Notes under the pieces: generated by a model
What the model saw: the letters and a program-made list of their open reading frames with translations, nothing else
Told to the model about the DNA's origin: nothing
The model's database searches: none
From: an uncultured Lachnospiraceae bacterium
Lineage (GTDB): Bacteria > Bacillota > Clostridia > Lachnospirales > Lachnospiraceae
DNA: 40,733 nt
Assembly: GCA_947589125.1 (NCBI GenBank)
Contig: CANPZZ010000007.1
Span: 1 to 40,733 of the forward strand
Direction: 5' to 3'
Shown: positions 1 through 8,662 of the stretch, in pieces
Position numbering within the stretch: the stretch's first letter is position 1
Layout: the number at the start of each line of letters is the position of its first letter
Program-made: the position numbers and the translations under genes

Positions 1-97
1 CCGCGTTGCGGCCCTCGATCAATGTCGACCCGTTCTCCGCTTCTTCCGGGCGTGGCTGCGCACCGGCGCTGTTTTTCTCATCCCTATATCTGCTCAT
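1..97 (-). CDS. rlmB: 23S rRNA 2'-O-methyltransferase RlmB, N-terminal fragment (runs off the window)
   Basis: Only the first 32 codons are present. The ATG overlaps the stop codon of mrnC in an ATGA arrangement, which indicates translational coupling. After a hydrophilic leader of about 25 residues the frame reads LIEGRNA, the usual opening of the substrate-binding domain of SpoU-class RlmB/TrmH methyltransferases, which methylate a 23S rRNA guanosine with S-adenosylmethionine. The order cysS-mrnC-rlmB is common in Firmicutes and supports the call. The catalytic knot domain lies outside the window, so the exact subfamily (RlmB or another SpoU member) rests on this short motif and on context. 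Confidence 0.7.
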   Translation of the reverse strand, partial: MSRYRDEKNSAGAQPRPEEAENGSTLIEGRNA

Positions 98-615
98 TCT
101 CCGTCAAATTCTCCTATCTTCTCAAGCCCAAGGCCAACCAGCTGCGCCAGTCGGTCCAGCCGCTCCGTCAGGTACAGATAGCCCACCAGCGCTTCAAAGC
201 CGGTGGCCGTGCGGTAGTCGATGACCGACGCGTTCTTGGCGCCGGAAGCGGACTTGGCGTTGCGGCCCCGCTTGTAGACGGCGTCCTCTTCCTCCGTAAG
301 CTCCGGCTCCAGAAGCCGGATCATCCGCGCCTGGGTCTCCGCCTTTACCAGATTCGCGTCGTGGCGGTGCATCTTGTTGACCTGCATATTGCCCAGGTTC
401 ACGACGCGGGTGCGGATCATCACCTCGTAGACCGCGTCGCCGATATAGGCGAGCGCCAGCGGCGAATAGGCTGCCGCGTCCACCGCATGGAGGTGGAATA
501 TTTCCTTGAAATGAGCCGGAAGCGCCGCGGATTCCTGTCCGGCCGGAACCGGCTCGCCGGCGCCTGCCCCGGCAGCGGCTCCCGCCATCCGGCTGTCGCC
601 TACGCGCGTTTCCAT
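94..615 (-). CDS. mrnC: Mini-ribonuclease 3 (Mini-III), 23S rRNA maturation
   Basis: This 173-residue protein carries the RNase III catalytic fold without a double-stranded-RNA-binding domain, as expected for Mini-III, which trims the ends of 23S rRNA precursor. Visible hallmarks are [12 protein letters not shown] (the RNase III signature with its acidic residues) near residues 52-63 and [11 protein letters not shown] near 138-148, which carries the second acidic residue. Family members are usually 130-145 residues long; the extra length is an Ala/Gly-rich N-terminus of about 40 residues. The start at 615 overlaps the end of cysS by 16 bases and has a GAGGG seven bases upstream. A later ATG at 588 would remove part of the low-complexity leader but lacks a clear ribosome site. 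Confidence 0.9.
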   Translation of the reverse strand: METRVGDSRMAGAAAGAGAGEPVPAGQESAALPAHFKEIFHLHAVDAAAYSPLALAYIGDAVYEVMIRTRVVNLGNMQVNKMHRHDANLVKAETQARMIRLLEPELTEEEDAVYKRGRNAKSASGAKNASVIDYRTATGFEALVGYLYLTERLDRLAQLVGLGLEKIGEFDGE

Positions 616-2093
616 TTCACGCCCTCTCTGGTATCCTCCAGAATGATGCCCATATCGGACAGTTTCCCGCGGATCTCGTCGGCCAGCGCGTAGTTCTTCG
701 CCTTCCTGGCTTCCTGCCGCGCCTGGATCATGGCCTCGATCTCCGAGTCCAGCGCCTCATGCTTTACCTCGGTGATAATGCCCATCACATCGCAGAGCTT
801 TTCGATCGTCTCCTTCAGATACACCACATACGCCGGGCTGCTCTTCTCATCCGCCGTGGAGTTGCTGAGCTTCACCAGTTCAAAGATGGCGGAAACGGCG
901 TCGGCCGTATTGAAATCATCGTCCATGGCGGCTTCGTATTTGGCGACCAGGTTCCTTGCCGCGGCCGCGTTCTCCTGCTCGGCCGCCGTCATGGAAGCTG
1001 TGCCGGCGTCAGCCTGCCGACCTGCCGCCGCTGCCTGCGCCCCGTCTCCCGCGGCCTTCCCGGCAGTTCCCTGACCGTCCGCGCTCTGCGCCTTCTGCTG
1101 AAGCTCCGCCAGCTTTCCGACCGCCGTCCGGATCCTCTCCAGACCGTTCTTCGACGCCTCCATCAGATCCGCGCTGAAATTCAGCGGGCTGCGGTAATGG
1201 GCGCTCAGCATGAAGAACCGCAGCACCTGCAGGTCGTATTTCTCGCTGATCTCCCGAACCGTGAAGAAATTCCCCAGAGACTTGGACATCTTCTTATTGT
1301 CAATATTCAAAAATCCGTTGTGCATCCAGTACTTCGCAAACGGCTTGCCGTTGGCGCACTCGCTCTGGGCGATCTCATTCTCATGGTGGGGGAAGATCAG
1401 ATCCTCGCCGCCGGCGTGGATGTCGATCTCGTCGCCCAGGTAGCGCTTCGCCATGACCGAGCACTCGATGTGCCAGCCGGGACGGCCCTCGCACCAGGGA
1501 GACTCCCAGTAGGGCTCGCCCTCCTTCTTCGGCTTCCACAGAACGAAATCGTTGGGATCCTCCTTGCCTTCCTCGCCGGTCACCTTGATCTCGCGGAAAC
1601 CGGACTGCAGCTCATCCAGGTTCTTGTGGGAGAGCTTGCCGTATTCCGGAAATGACTCCGTCCTAAAATACACGGTTCCGTCCGCGGCCACATAGGCGTG
1701 ACCCTTCTCGATCAGCGTGTGGATCATGGCGAGCATCCCCTCGATCTCCTTCGTCGCCTGAGGATGGGTCGTGGCCGGCTTCACATTCAGGCCCGCCATA
1801 TCCTTCTTGCACTCGGCGATGAACCGCTCGGAGATCACGGACGCGTCCACGCCCTCTTCCAGCGCTTTATTGATAATCTTGTCGTCCACATCCGTGAAAT
1901 TGGATACGAAATTAACCTCGTAACCTTTATACTCAAAATACCGCCGCACCGTGTCGAAGACGATCATGGGCCTGGCGTTGCCGATGTGGATATAGTTGTA
2001 GACCGTCGGACCGCAGACATACATCTTGACTTTCCCCGGCTCCAGCGGTACAAATTCTTCTTTTCTCCTGCTTAATGTGTTGAATATCTTCAT
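600..2093 (-). CDS. cysS: Cysteine--tRNA ligase
   Basis: This 497-residue class I aminoacyl-tRNA synthetase charges tRNA-Cys. It shows the HIGN motif (residues 36-39), KMSKS (268-272) and the zinc ligands of the family: Cys27 in CGPTVYN, Cys211 in GWHIECSV, and the histidines of FPHHENE near 236. The frame stays open upstream to 2354, but the conserved protein begins MKIFNT at 2093, with GGGAGG 13 bases before it; the upstream extension would overlap ispF and is not family-like. An Ala/Gly/Gln-rich insert occupies about residues 335-380, between the catalytic core and the helical anticodon-binding domain, where most relatives have a short loop. The end overlaps mrnC. Confidence 0.96.
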   Translation of the reverse strand: MKIFNTLSRRKEEFVPLEPGKVKMYVCGPTVYNYIHIGNARPMIVFDTVRRYFEYKGYEVNFVSNFTDVDDKIINKALEEGVDASVISERFIAECKKDMAGLNVKPATTHPQATKEIEGMLAMIHTLIEKGHAYVAADGTVYFRTESFPEYGKLSHKNLDELQSGFREIKVTGEEGKEDPNDFVLWKPKKEGEPYWESPWCEGRPGWHIECSVMAKRYLGDEIDIHAGGEDLIFPHHENEIAQSECANGKPFAKYWMHNGFLNIDNKKMSKSLGNFFTVREISEKYDLQVLRFFMLSAHYRSPLNFSADLMEASKNGLERIRTAVGKLAELQQKAQSADGQGTAGKAAGDGAQAAAAGRQADAGTASMTAAEQENAAAARNLVAKYEAAMDDDFNTADAVSAIFELVKLSNSTADEKSSPAYVVYLKETIEKLCDVMGIITEVKHEALDSEIEAMIQARQEARKAKNYALADEIRGKLSDMGIILEDTREGVKWKRA

Positions 2094-2295
2094 ATCTGAA
2101 ATGATTCCTCCCTGAACTCTGTTCCGTATAGCTATGACCTGTTTTTTTTCTCTTGACGCATTCTTGCACGCGTCTGACGTGTCTCTGCTGTCCTGCGGCT
2201 TCTGGTTTCTGCTCTGTCCCGACAACGCTTTGCTTCTGCGCTCCGGCACATTTCCGCGCTGCTCAGCCACGTCGGTTCCATCTGCGGCATCTGTC

Positions 2296-2871
2296 TCACT
2301 CAACCCGATCCGGCTGCGCTTCCATCCTCTGCCCGCAGCCGGGACAGCCCGCACACTGGGGCTGCGCCGCGTTCATCCTGTCATCATAACAGTAATCCTC
2401 CACCGATGTCAACAGGCAAATGGCCTGGGCCGAAATCCCTTCGCCGCTTCCTGTGAATCCAAGTCCTTCCTCGGTGGTCGCCTTCACGCTGATGCGGCCC
2501 GCGCCGATATGCAGCGCCGCCGCCATATTCTCCGCCATCTGCGGCCGCCACGCCGCAAGCTTCGGCCTTTGGGCGATGATCGTGGCGTCGATATTCTCGA
2601 TCACATAACCATGCTCCTCCAGCAGTGCGCCTACGCGTTTCAGAAGCTCCACGCTGGAGATCCCTTCATAGGCCGGATCCGTATCCGGAAAATGCTGTCC
2701 GATATCGCCGAGCGCCGCCGCGCCCAGAAGCGCGTCCATGACCGCGTGGATCAGAACATCCGCGTCCGAATGCCCCAGAAGTCCCTTCTCATAGGGGATC
2801 TTTACTCCCCCAAGTATCAGATCCCGCCCTTCAACCAGGCGGTGTACGTCGTATCCCTGTCCGATCCTCAT
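2296..2871 (-). CDS. ispF: 2-C-methyl-D-erythritol 2,4-cyclodiphosphate synthase
   Basis: IspF makes the cyclic diphosphate intermediate of the non-mevalonate isoprenoid pathway in the cytoplasm. The zinc-binding GQGYDVHRL (Asp8, His10) and [13 protein letters not shown] (His near 42) are intact, as is the C-terminal [15 protein letters not shown]. The core ends near residue 158, the normal family length, but this protein continues to 191. The tail contains CAGCPGCG, a cluster of three cysteines that looks like a small metal or redox site, and no typical IspF has one. The tail could equally be a read-on into spacer DNA after loss of the ancestral stop. The start at 2871 has AGAGGGACGG about ten bases upstream. 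Confidence 0.95.
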   Translation of the reverse strand: MRIGQGYDVHRLVEGRDLILGGVKIPYEKGLLGHSDADVLIHAVMDALLGAAALGDIGQHFPDTDPAYEGISSVELLKRVGALLEEHGYVIENIDATIIAQRPKLAAWRPQMAENMAAALHIGAGRISVKATTEEGLGFTGSGEGISAQAICLLTSVEDYCYDDRMNAAQPQCAGCPGCGQRMEAQPDRVE

Positions 2872-3045
2872 ACTGCAACCGTCCCTCTTATATCTTTTAT
2901 CCCTGCATAATTCTTCTTATTTCTCTTTATCCAGACATAGCCGCTGCTTCCGGAATTCTTCTGCATACTGCAGCCACAATATTCCAGCTTCAATTCCCTT
3001 TCACAATATGCCGGCTGTTTTCCATGGCCCCTGCTGCCGTATCTC

Positions 3046-3969
3046 CTACACGATCATCCGAATCTTGCTCGAAATACACCGGACATGCAGATCTTTCTGT
3101 CTTCCGCTGCTCTCCCCGTCATAATGCACCGGCATCTCCCGCTCCAGATGGATCTCCGCTTCCCGGCAGCTGTACAATCTGGCTCCCGGATAATTCTTCC
3201 TGCTTCCAAGAAGCGCCCCCAGAAGGATCGGCACCAGACGGAACTTATGGTCCTGGTGGACCACCCGCACGTCCAGCCTGCCGTCGCCGGGATCCGCCCC
3301 GGGTGCAAACAGGAACCCGCCCCCTTCATAGGGATGAATGTGAAACGATACAAAATAAATATGGTTAAACTCCACTCTCTTCGTGCTGTCCAGGAGCAGA
3401 TACCCCTTAACCGGCTTTGCCAGGATCAGCTGCCGGATCCCCAGCACCAGATAGTTCCATTTGCCAAGAAAAATGCCTTTCTTTTTCTGCTTATCCCGAA
3501 CCGCGGCGATATCATGGCAGACCGCCGCGTCCATGCCGATTCCTGCGCTTACCATGAAGCGGCGGTGTCCCGACTGGCCGCCGTAAGACGCTACGCCGTA
3601 ATCCAACAGTTTGTAGGCAGCGGGATCCAGAATCTTTTGCAGGCACTTTAATGGCTTCTTTGAAAGCTTTAAGCTTCTCGCCAGGTCGTTGCCGGAACCG
3701 GCCGGAATATAACCCATAGTCACCGGGCCGCAGAAAGCAAGCCCTCCGGCGACTTCTCCAACCGTGCCGTCTCCGCCGATGGCCGCGATCGTCAGCGGTT
3801 CTTTACAGCCGTCCGTCAATTCCGCGGCAAATCTTGCGGCATCGCCCTTTTTCTCCGTCAGAAGCGCCCGGTATTCTACTCCCCTGCGCTTCAGTTCCTT
3901 CTCGACCCTCCGCCATGCTTTCAGTCCTTTCCCCCCGCTGGCGTTGGGATTTACAATAAAATGATACAT
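3046..3969 (-). CDS. Diacylglycerol kinase-family lipid kinase (DagK/YegS type)
   Basis: This 307-residue cytosolic lipid kinase phosphorylates a diacylglycerol or related lipid, recycling it into phospholipid synthesis. Visible family features are the N-terminal VNPNASGGKG, the nucleotide-binding GGDGTVGEVAGGL (near 64-76) and PAGSGNDLARSL (near 90-101). The length matches the soluble DagK/YegS family. It starts at 3969 with GGAGGG four bases upstream. It has its own promoter (4041-4069) and is separated from the upstream regulator by a terminator, so it forms a separate unit, possibly read through into ispF. The substrate (diacylglycerol, undecaprenol or another lipid) cannot be settled from sequence alone. 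Confidence 0.9.
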   Translation of the reverse strand: MYHFIVNPNASGGKGLKAWRRVEKELKRRGVEYRALLTEKKGDAARFAAELTDGCKEPLTIAAIGGDGTVGEVAGGLAFCGPVTMGYIPAGSGNDLARSLKLSKKPLKCLQKILDPAAYKLLDYGVASYGGQSGHRRFMVSAGIGMDAAVCHDIAAVRDKQKKKGIFLGKWNYLVLGIRQLILAKPVKGYLLLDSTKRVEFNHIYFVSFHIHPYEGGGFLFAPGADPGDGRLDVRVVHQDHKFRLVPILLGALLGSRKNYPGARLYSCREAEIHLEREMPVHYDGESSGRQKDLHVRCISSKIRMIV

Positions 3970-4040
3970 GACGCCCTCCAGAAACTACGGCTTTATATGG
4001 CATTTTCCTCGATCCCGCACCGTATATCGCCGACGTGTAA

Positions 4041-4069
4041 AGTATAGCACACATTTCCGTATTTGACAA
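4041..4069 (-). promoter_or_regulatory. SigA-type promoter of the lipid kinase gene
   Basis: On the minus strand TTGTCA (4069-4064), a 17-base spacer and TATACT (4046-4041), with TGC before the -10 giving an extended -10. It lies 72 bases upstream of the lipid kinase ATG and just after the terminator of the preceding gene. Confidence 0.75.
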
Positions 4070-4080
4070 AAGAAATATGC

Positions 4081-4117
4081 AAAAAGCAGCTGCGGCCAAA
4101 TTAACGGTCGCAGCTGC
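4081..4117 (-). terminator. Rho-independent terminator after the OmpR-type regulator
   Basis: On the minus strand a perfect nine-base stem GCAGCTGCG/CGCAGCTGC with a 14-base loop is followed by TTTTTGCAT. It closes the transcription unit that ends with the regulator at 4202. Confidence 0.85.
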
Positions 4118-4201
4118 CCTCAGCCATTCCACTGTTATTTCGATCATTTGGACATTTCGATCATCTGTCCGCTTCGTCCATCCGGGTCTTCCATCGCCCG
4201 G

Positions 4202-4984
4202 TCAGTCCGCCGTCAGCTTGTAGCCCAGGCGGCGCATAGTCACGATGGACGCGTGAACCTTCAGCATTTTCAGCTTCTTCCTGAGAAATGAGATATAGAC
4301 CTCCACGTTGTTGTCCACAGCGTCCGGCCTTCCGCCCCAGATCCGGTTCAGCATCATTTCCTTGGACACAACGATGTCGCGGTTGACCATCAGAAGACGC
4401 ATCACGTCGAATTCGCGCCTGCCAAGCTGAATCGTACCCGCCGGACCCGACAGCGTGAAGGTAGACTGATCCAGATACAGATCGCCCGCCGACAGCCGCT
4501 CCGGAAGCAGACTGCCCCTCCGCCTGCCGATGGCTTTCAGAACCGCCAGAAGCTCGCCTTCGTCTACCGGCATGTTCAGACAATAATCCGCGCCGCACTC
4601 CAGCGCACGGATCCGCATCTGGACGGGATCCGGCTGCGGCATTCTTTTCTCTGTCATCTGCCGGTCTGGCGACGGCCGTTCCGACGCCGGTCTTTCTGTT
4701 ACCTGCCCCTCCGCCTGCCGGTCCCTGCCGCCTCCGGACTCTGACGAGAACAGCATAAGCACCGGAAGCTGGCAGCCGCTGCGGCGCGCTCTTTCCATAA
4801 ATGAAGACCAGTCCATCCCTTCCAGTGCCTCTCCCAGGATCACAGCGTCGTAATCACCCTGTTTCAGAGCATAGTCTCCCTGCTCCGCCTCCATGCAGAT
4901 CTCCGTTTCGCACCAGACCTGACGGAGAGCTTCTTCCACGTATTCTGCTGTATGTCTGTTATTTCCCAAGATTAATACACGCAT
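4202..4984 (-). CDS. Atypical OmpR-family response regulator with degenerate receiver domain
   Basis: A 260-residue protein with a receiver-like N-terminus and an intact winged-helix DNA-binding domain (about 180-260; EFDVMRLLM, NNVEVYISFLRKKL, MRRLGYKL). In the receiver the usual acidic pair after strand 1 is Asn-Asn (8-9). The phosphoacceptor position in DAVILGEALEGMDW is glycine (51), and the conserved lysine before proline is methionine (LNMP, 138). A hydrophilic insert fills residues 81-122 in the strand 4-helix 4 loop. It is therefore unlikely to be controlled by phosphorylation, and no histidine kinase is encoded nearby. It starts at 4984 (AAGGAAA upstream), 112 bases after an ABC permease gene, and ends at a strong terminator. 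It may directly control the ABC/sigma cluster, which is inference. Confidence 0.9.
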   Translation of the reverse strand: MRVLILGNNRHTAEYVEEALRQVWCETEICMEAEQGDYALKQGDYDAVILGEALEGMDWSSFMERARRSGCQLPVLMLFSSESGGGRDRQAEGQVTERPASERPSPDRQMTEKRMPQPDPVQMRIRALECGADYCLNMPVDEGELLAVLKAIGRRRGSLLPERLSAGDLYLDQSTFTLSGPAGTIQLGRREFDVMRLLMVNRDIVVSKEMMLNRIWGGRPDAVDNNVEVYISFLRKKLKMLKVHASIVTMRRLGYKLTAD

Positions 4985-5035
4985 GCCAGTATTTTCCTTC
5001 TTTTTCGCTGTGAAATCAAGTCCCATGCCGGAAGT

Positions 5036-5052
5036 TTCACAAAACTTTCACA
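5036..5052. promoter_or_regulatory. 11-bp-spaced direct repeat, possible OmpR/PhoB-type operator
   Basis: TTCACA-AAACT-TTCACA on the plus strand: two identical hexamers 11 bp apart, 52 bases upstream of the regulator ATG. Winged-helix regulators of the OmpR/PhoB class usually bind direct repeats with this spacing, so autoregulation is plausible. I do not see a clear -35/-10 next to it. Confidence 0.45.
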
Positions 5053-5096
5053 GATAAACGATCCGCCGTATTTCGATATCGCTGTTTGCGAAAACG

Positions 5097-6158
5097 TCAG
5101 CGGCTCCGTACCTCCCTGCGCATAAAGCCTATGTAGGAACCGGCGAACATGACGGCGGTCAGCGCCGCAAGTCCGGTCAGATGGGGCCAGACCAGCAGCA
5201 CGCTCTGTCCCAGGGACAGGTATCCGGTGATCGCGCCGGACAACTGCTGCGGAAGGACCAGATTGGTGGTACGCACCGTCGGATCCATGATCGTGGACAC
5301 CGCTTCACTGTACAGATAGTATGGCGACAGCCGGTTGATCATGGTCTGGCACTCGTAATTATCGAGCACCCGGCCCACCGTGGCCGTATCGTTGATCGGA
5401 TACAGCGCGCCCGCCACAATGGACGCCACCAGGTTCATGAACAGGGCAAAGAAGATCCAAAGCCCGATCCCCAGCATGGCCGATGTGGCCGCGTGGCGGC
5501 ACAGCACGGAGAACAGGATCGACAGCGACAGCCAGAAGCAGATATACACTGCCGTGAACAGCAGAAATACCGCCGCCCGGCCTACTTCCTCCGCAGTAGG
5601 CGGAATTCCGGTCTTTAAGATTCCCACGGCGCCGATGAACAGCCCCATGGACAATACCATAACCAGGATGATCGTGGCTCCCGCCAGGAATTTGCCGTTG
5701 ATCACCGCGTCCCGGTAGATCGGCTGGGAGATCAGACGGTTCAGCGTTCCCTCCGACCGCTCGCTGTTGATGGCGTCAAATCCCAGCGTCAGTCCCACGA
5801 ACGGCCCCAACAGCGCGATAAACGTCGTGAAGGACGGGATCGTGCTGCCGCTTAACGTAAACAGCTTCAGAAAAATATAGTCGGAATCCGTGGCCACCGC
5901 GTCCGACAGATTGGACACCGCGCCGTACAGGCTGGCGTAGCTGGTCAGAATGATCAGCGCCAGCACGATCAGAAATCTTCCGCTGTGCAGATGATCCGCC
6001 ATCTCCTTGCGGTAAAGGGCGTAGAGACCGCTGCGGGCACGGCTGTTCCTGCCGTCCCGCGCGGCTTTTTCCCGGCCGCGCTTCCGCGTACCCATATCAT
6101 TTACCGGCTTTGCCGAAGATTCCGAAACGTTTGACTCTCTTACCGTCTCCGCCTTCAT
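5097..6158 (-). CDS. ABC-2 type transporter permease
   Basis: A 353-residue integral membrane protein of the ABC-2 superfamily, the membrane partner of the ATPase encoded directly upstream. An Arg/Lys-rich N-terminal stretch leads into YALYRKEMADHLHS, the typical amphipathic entry of GldF/NosY-like permeases. About six hydrophobic segments follow, with a large loop (ALYPINDTATVGRVLDNYE) before the last one and a basic C-terminus. Start choice is uncertain. The ATG at 6158 has a good AGGTGA site but overlaps the ATPase gene by 62 bases; an ATG at 6095 starts one base after the ATPase stop but has no clear ribosome site. The substrate is unknown; the NEW3 protein nearby suggests an extracytoplasmic ligand. 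Confidence 0.88.
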   Translation of the reverse strand: MKAETVRESNVSESSAKPVNDMGTRKRGREKAARDGRNSRARSGLYALYRKEMADHLHSGRFLIVLALIILTSYASLYGAVSNLSDAVATDSDYIFLKLFTLSGSTIPSFTTFIALLGPFVGLTLGFDAINSERSEGTLNRLISQPIYRDAVINGKFLAGATIILVMVLSMGLFIGAVGILKTGIPPTAEEVGRAAVFLLFTAVYICFWLSLSILFSVLCRHAATSAMLGIGLWIFFALFMNLVASIVAGALYPINDTATVGRVLDNYECQTMINRLSPYYLYSEAVSTIMDPTVRTTNLVLPQQLSGAITGYLSLGQSVLLVWPHLTGLAALTAVMFAGSYIGFMRREVRSR

Positions 6159-7296
6159 GCTCTTCACCTGCCTCCTCAAAATATCTGCGGTAGATCTCAT
6201 CCAGATCGTTCTCCCTCTGACGGATCAGAGAAAGCGTATATCCGGCGTCCAGAGATCTGCGCAGCAGTTCTCTCTTCACATCATAGCGGGACCGGACCAC
6301 ATAGAAATCGCCCGTCCGTTCCACGCTGTCCACATTTCCAAGGCTCTGAAGCAGTTCCCGAAAGCCCGCATCGTCGGGAAACGCCGCCGTCTCCAGAATG
6401 CTGACTCCTTCCTGCTGCATGCTGCGGGCCAACTCGTCGATCTTGCCGCAGGCTACCAGATTGCCTTCCACGAACAGCCCTACCCGGTCGCAGATCTGCT
6501 GGATCTGGTACAGCTGGTGGGAGGAGATCAGAATCGTCCGGCCATCGTCCGCCGCCAGACGCCGGATCAGTTCCATCAGTTCCCGCATGCCCTCCGGGTC
6601 AATGCCCAGGGTCGGCTCATCCATGATGACCACCTTCGGGTCCTTCATCAGCACATCCGCCACGCCAAGTCTCTGACGCATACCGCGGGAATAAGTTCCG
6701 GTCTTCTGGTCCGCCGCTTCCGTCATGCCTACCTTTTCCAGAAGCTCGTCGATCCGCTTCTCGATCAGGTCGTCCGGCAGTCCGTTCAGCCGCCCGGTAA
6801 ACCGCAGGTTCTCCCTGCCGGTCATATCGCTGTAAAAACCCACGTTGTCCGGCAGATAGCCGACGATCCGCTTCACCGCGATCGGCTCTCTGGTACAGTC
6901 CTTTCCGTCGATCCAGGCTTTGCCGGAAGTAGGTTCTGAAAGTCCCAGAAGCATCAGCGTCGTCGTGGTCTTGCCGGCGCCGTTGGGGCCCAGCAGGCCG
7001 AAGATCTCTCCCGGATAAATGTCCAGGTTTAATTCCGATACGGCCACCTTGGAGCCGTATTTCTTGGTCAGGCCTTCCGTGTGAATAATCGGGCGGCGGC
7101 CTGACGCGTCTGTCAAGTCAGACGCCGCAGCCCAGTCAGACGCACCTTCTCCCGCTGCGTCTGGTTCCTGACCGGACAAGGTCTTTCCGGTTTCATCAGC
7201 CGCGGCATCTGTCTGGCTGAACGGAGCTTTCACAACCGCATCTGCCATGGCGGCCGTGTCCGCCTCGATTCCCGGACTCCTCTCTGTTACATCCAT
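6097..7296 (-). CDS. ABC transporter ATP-binding protein (ABC-2 exporter)
   Basis: This 399-residue cytoplasmic ATPase couples ATP hydrolysis to the permease encoded next. Walker A is GPNGAGKTT, the signature is YSRGMRQRLG, Walker B is VVIMDEPTLGID and the switch histidine is in ISSHQ. The domain starts near residue 70 (IIHTEGLTKKYGSK); the first 70 residues are an acidic Ala/Ser/Asp-rich extension not normal for the family. The start at 7296 has GAGGAGG seven bases upstream, placed just after the stop of the NEW3 gene. A basic tail after about residue 380 overlaps the permease start. With its neighbours it forms a NEW3-ATPase-permease cassette seen in Clostridia and archaea. Confidence 0.93.
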   Translation of the reverse strand: MDVTERSPGIEADTAAMADAVVKAPFSQTDAAADETGKTLSGQEPDAAGEGASDWAAASDLTDASGRRPIIHTEGLTKKYGSKVAVSELNLDIYPGEIFGLLGPNGAGKTTTTLMLLGLSEPTSGKAWIDGKDCTREPIAVKRIVGYLPDNVGFYSDMTGRENLRFTGRLNGLPDDLIEKRIDELLEKVGMTEAADQKTGTYSRGMRQRLGVADVLMKDPKVVIMDEPTLGIDPEGMRELMELIRRLAADDGRTILISSHQLYQIQQICDRVGLFVEGNLVACGKIDELARSMQQEGVSILETAAFPDDAGFRELLQSLGNVDSVERTGDFYVVRSRYDVKRELLRRSLDAGYTLSLIRQRENDLDEIYRRYFEEAGEEHEGGDGKRVKRFGIFGKAGK

Positions 7297-7318
7297 CGCA
7301 GTTCCTCCTCTCCGGCAC

Positions 7319-8551
7319 TTAGCGCCTGCCGAATTTGCGGAATACGTATTCCAGCCCCAGAGCCACGACCACCACAATGGCCACGGCCACAATGCCCCAC
7401 ATGGTGCTGGTCTTCACCGACACGCGGAATTCAAGCTGATCCGAAGACTGCTCGCTGGTGACGCTGAAGGAAGTCACATAGTCTCCGGTAATGGCGTCAT
7501 TGCCCGGCTTCACGCTGGCGACAACCTCCGAGGTGCTTCCTGCAGGCAGGGACTCTATGATATTGTCATCCAGGTTATAGGTTACCGTCCATCCGCTGGG
7601 AGCGGAGGAATTCAGAGACACATTTTCCAGATCCACATTGCCTGTATTGGTGATATAAAGGGTCACGTCCGAAGCCTTGCCCGCGTTGGCGTCAAAGCTT
7701 AACCGGCCGTCCGGCGTGGACATTTCCAGACCGTATGTACCGGTGATCGTTACGCTGAGGTCCGTGGACAATGTCTCCGCCGCCGACACGGCGCTGCAGG
7801 AGATCTGATACTCACCGGACTCCACTCTTTCCGGCGGCTTCACCGATACGGTGAGCGCCTGGCTGGCTCCCGCCTCCACATCGATGGCAGCCACCGCCGT
7901 GGTCTCGCCGGAAGGCAGGAAGCTGACGGTCCAGCCCGCCGGCGCGTTGGAGGACAGGTTATAGGTCTGGGGCTTTAAGCTGTTGTTGATCAGCGTGGCG
8001 CTGAAGCTGAAATTAGTCCCGGACGCGCCTTCCTGTTCCGGATATTCCGATGTAAATGTACCGCGGCCCGCCTCCTGGCTCGCCGCCGTAAACTGGAACT
8101 CTACATCGTCCGCCGCGGCCGAGTTCACCGCCTTCGCGTGAACCCTGACCTTATAATTTCCTTCTTCCAGTTCGCCCGGAACCGTGAGATGCAGCGTCAT
8201 TGTAGCGCTGTTCTCGCCCGCCGGAACATGAATCCGGCTGATCTGATAGCTTCCGCCCTGCAGATAGCCGTCCCAGCCCTCCGGCATGGATGTGATGGAC
8301 ACGTCCGCGTCCAGCGCCTCTCCGGTCAGATTGTCCATATTGACCGTCAGGCTCAGGCTGTCGCCGGGCTCCACCGACATTCCCGGATAACTGGTGTAAA
8401 GCGTAAGTCCTTCCTCCGCCCTGGCCGGAACGACCCAGGCCGCGCACAGACAAAAGGCCGCCAGCAGCGCCAAAAACAGACGCGCCATCCGCGGCCTCTT
8501 CAAAACTACAACAGAATTCGATTCTCCGTTTTGATTCATGAAATATGACAT
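7319..8551 (-). CDS. Secreted, membrane-anchored NEW3-domain protein
   Basis: A 410-residue exported protein. A basic N-terminus and a hydrophobic segment (LFLALLAAFCLCAAW) ending near ARAEEG form a signal peptide. Three Ig-like beta repeats follow, each with the NEW3 hallmark of a glycine-tryptophan turn (PEGWDGYL, PAGWTVSF, PSGWTVTY) and a closing G-Y motif. A single C-terminal membrane helix (IVAVAIVVVVALGLEYVF) and a basic tail anchor it. NEW3 domains are associated with carbohydrate or cell-surface functions, but the ligand here is unknown. The start at 8551 follows AAGGAGG by five bases. It is 22 bases upstream of the ATPase gene, so the protein probably works with that exporter on the outer face of the membrane. 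Confidence 0.88.
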   Translation of the reverse strand: MSYFMNQNGESNSVVVLKRPRMARLFLALLAAFCLCAAWVVPARAEEGLTLYTSYPGMSVEPGDSLSLTVNMDNLTGEALDADVSITSMPEGWDGYLQGGSYQISRIHVPAGENSATMTLHLTVPGELEEGNYKVRVHAKAVNSAAADDVEFQFTAASQEAGRGTFTSEYPEQEGASGTNFSFSATLINNSLKPQTYNLSSNAPAGWTVSFLPSGETTAVAAIDVEAGASQALTVSVKPPERVESGEYQISCSAVSAAETLSTDLSVTITGTYGLEMSTPDGRLSFDANAGKASDVTLYITNTGNVDLENVSLNSSAPSGWTVTYNLDDNIIESLPAGSTSEVVASVKPGNDAITGDYVTSFSVTSEQSSDQLEFRVSVKTSTMWGIVAVAIVVVVALGLEYVFRKFGRR

Positions 8552-8662
8552 AGTCTCCTCCTTTTGCCGTTTATGGATCACGGCTTTTGTTTCTGAGACC
8601 CATCATAATGCAGAAACCTTTAGCGAATCTGAATCGTTTATGGAAATAATGTGAAATGTATT

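Noticed and set aside
2094-2295. T-box leader in front of cysS
   Set aside because: I searched the 202-base gap by eye for the T-box core and a terminator/antiterminator pair and saw neither.
2094-2354. Upstream in-frame extension of cysS by 87 codons
   Set aside because: It overlaps the end of ispF, is not family-like, and the normal start MKIFNT has its own ribosome site.
3803-4147. Minus-strand open frame overlapping the start of the lipid kinase gene
   Set aside because: It runs through a terminator and a promoter, has no ribosome site and overlaps the lipid kinase in another frame.
8568-8644. Ten-base direct repeat CGTTTATGGA at 8568 and 8635, upstream of the NEW3 gene
   Set aside because: Two copies 67 bases apart in AT-rich spacer could be chance; there is no promoter match or further copy to support a site.
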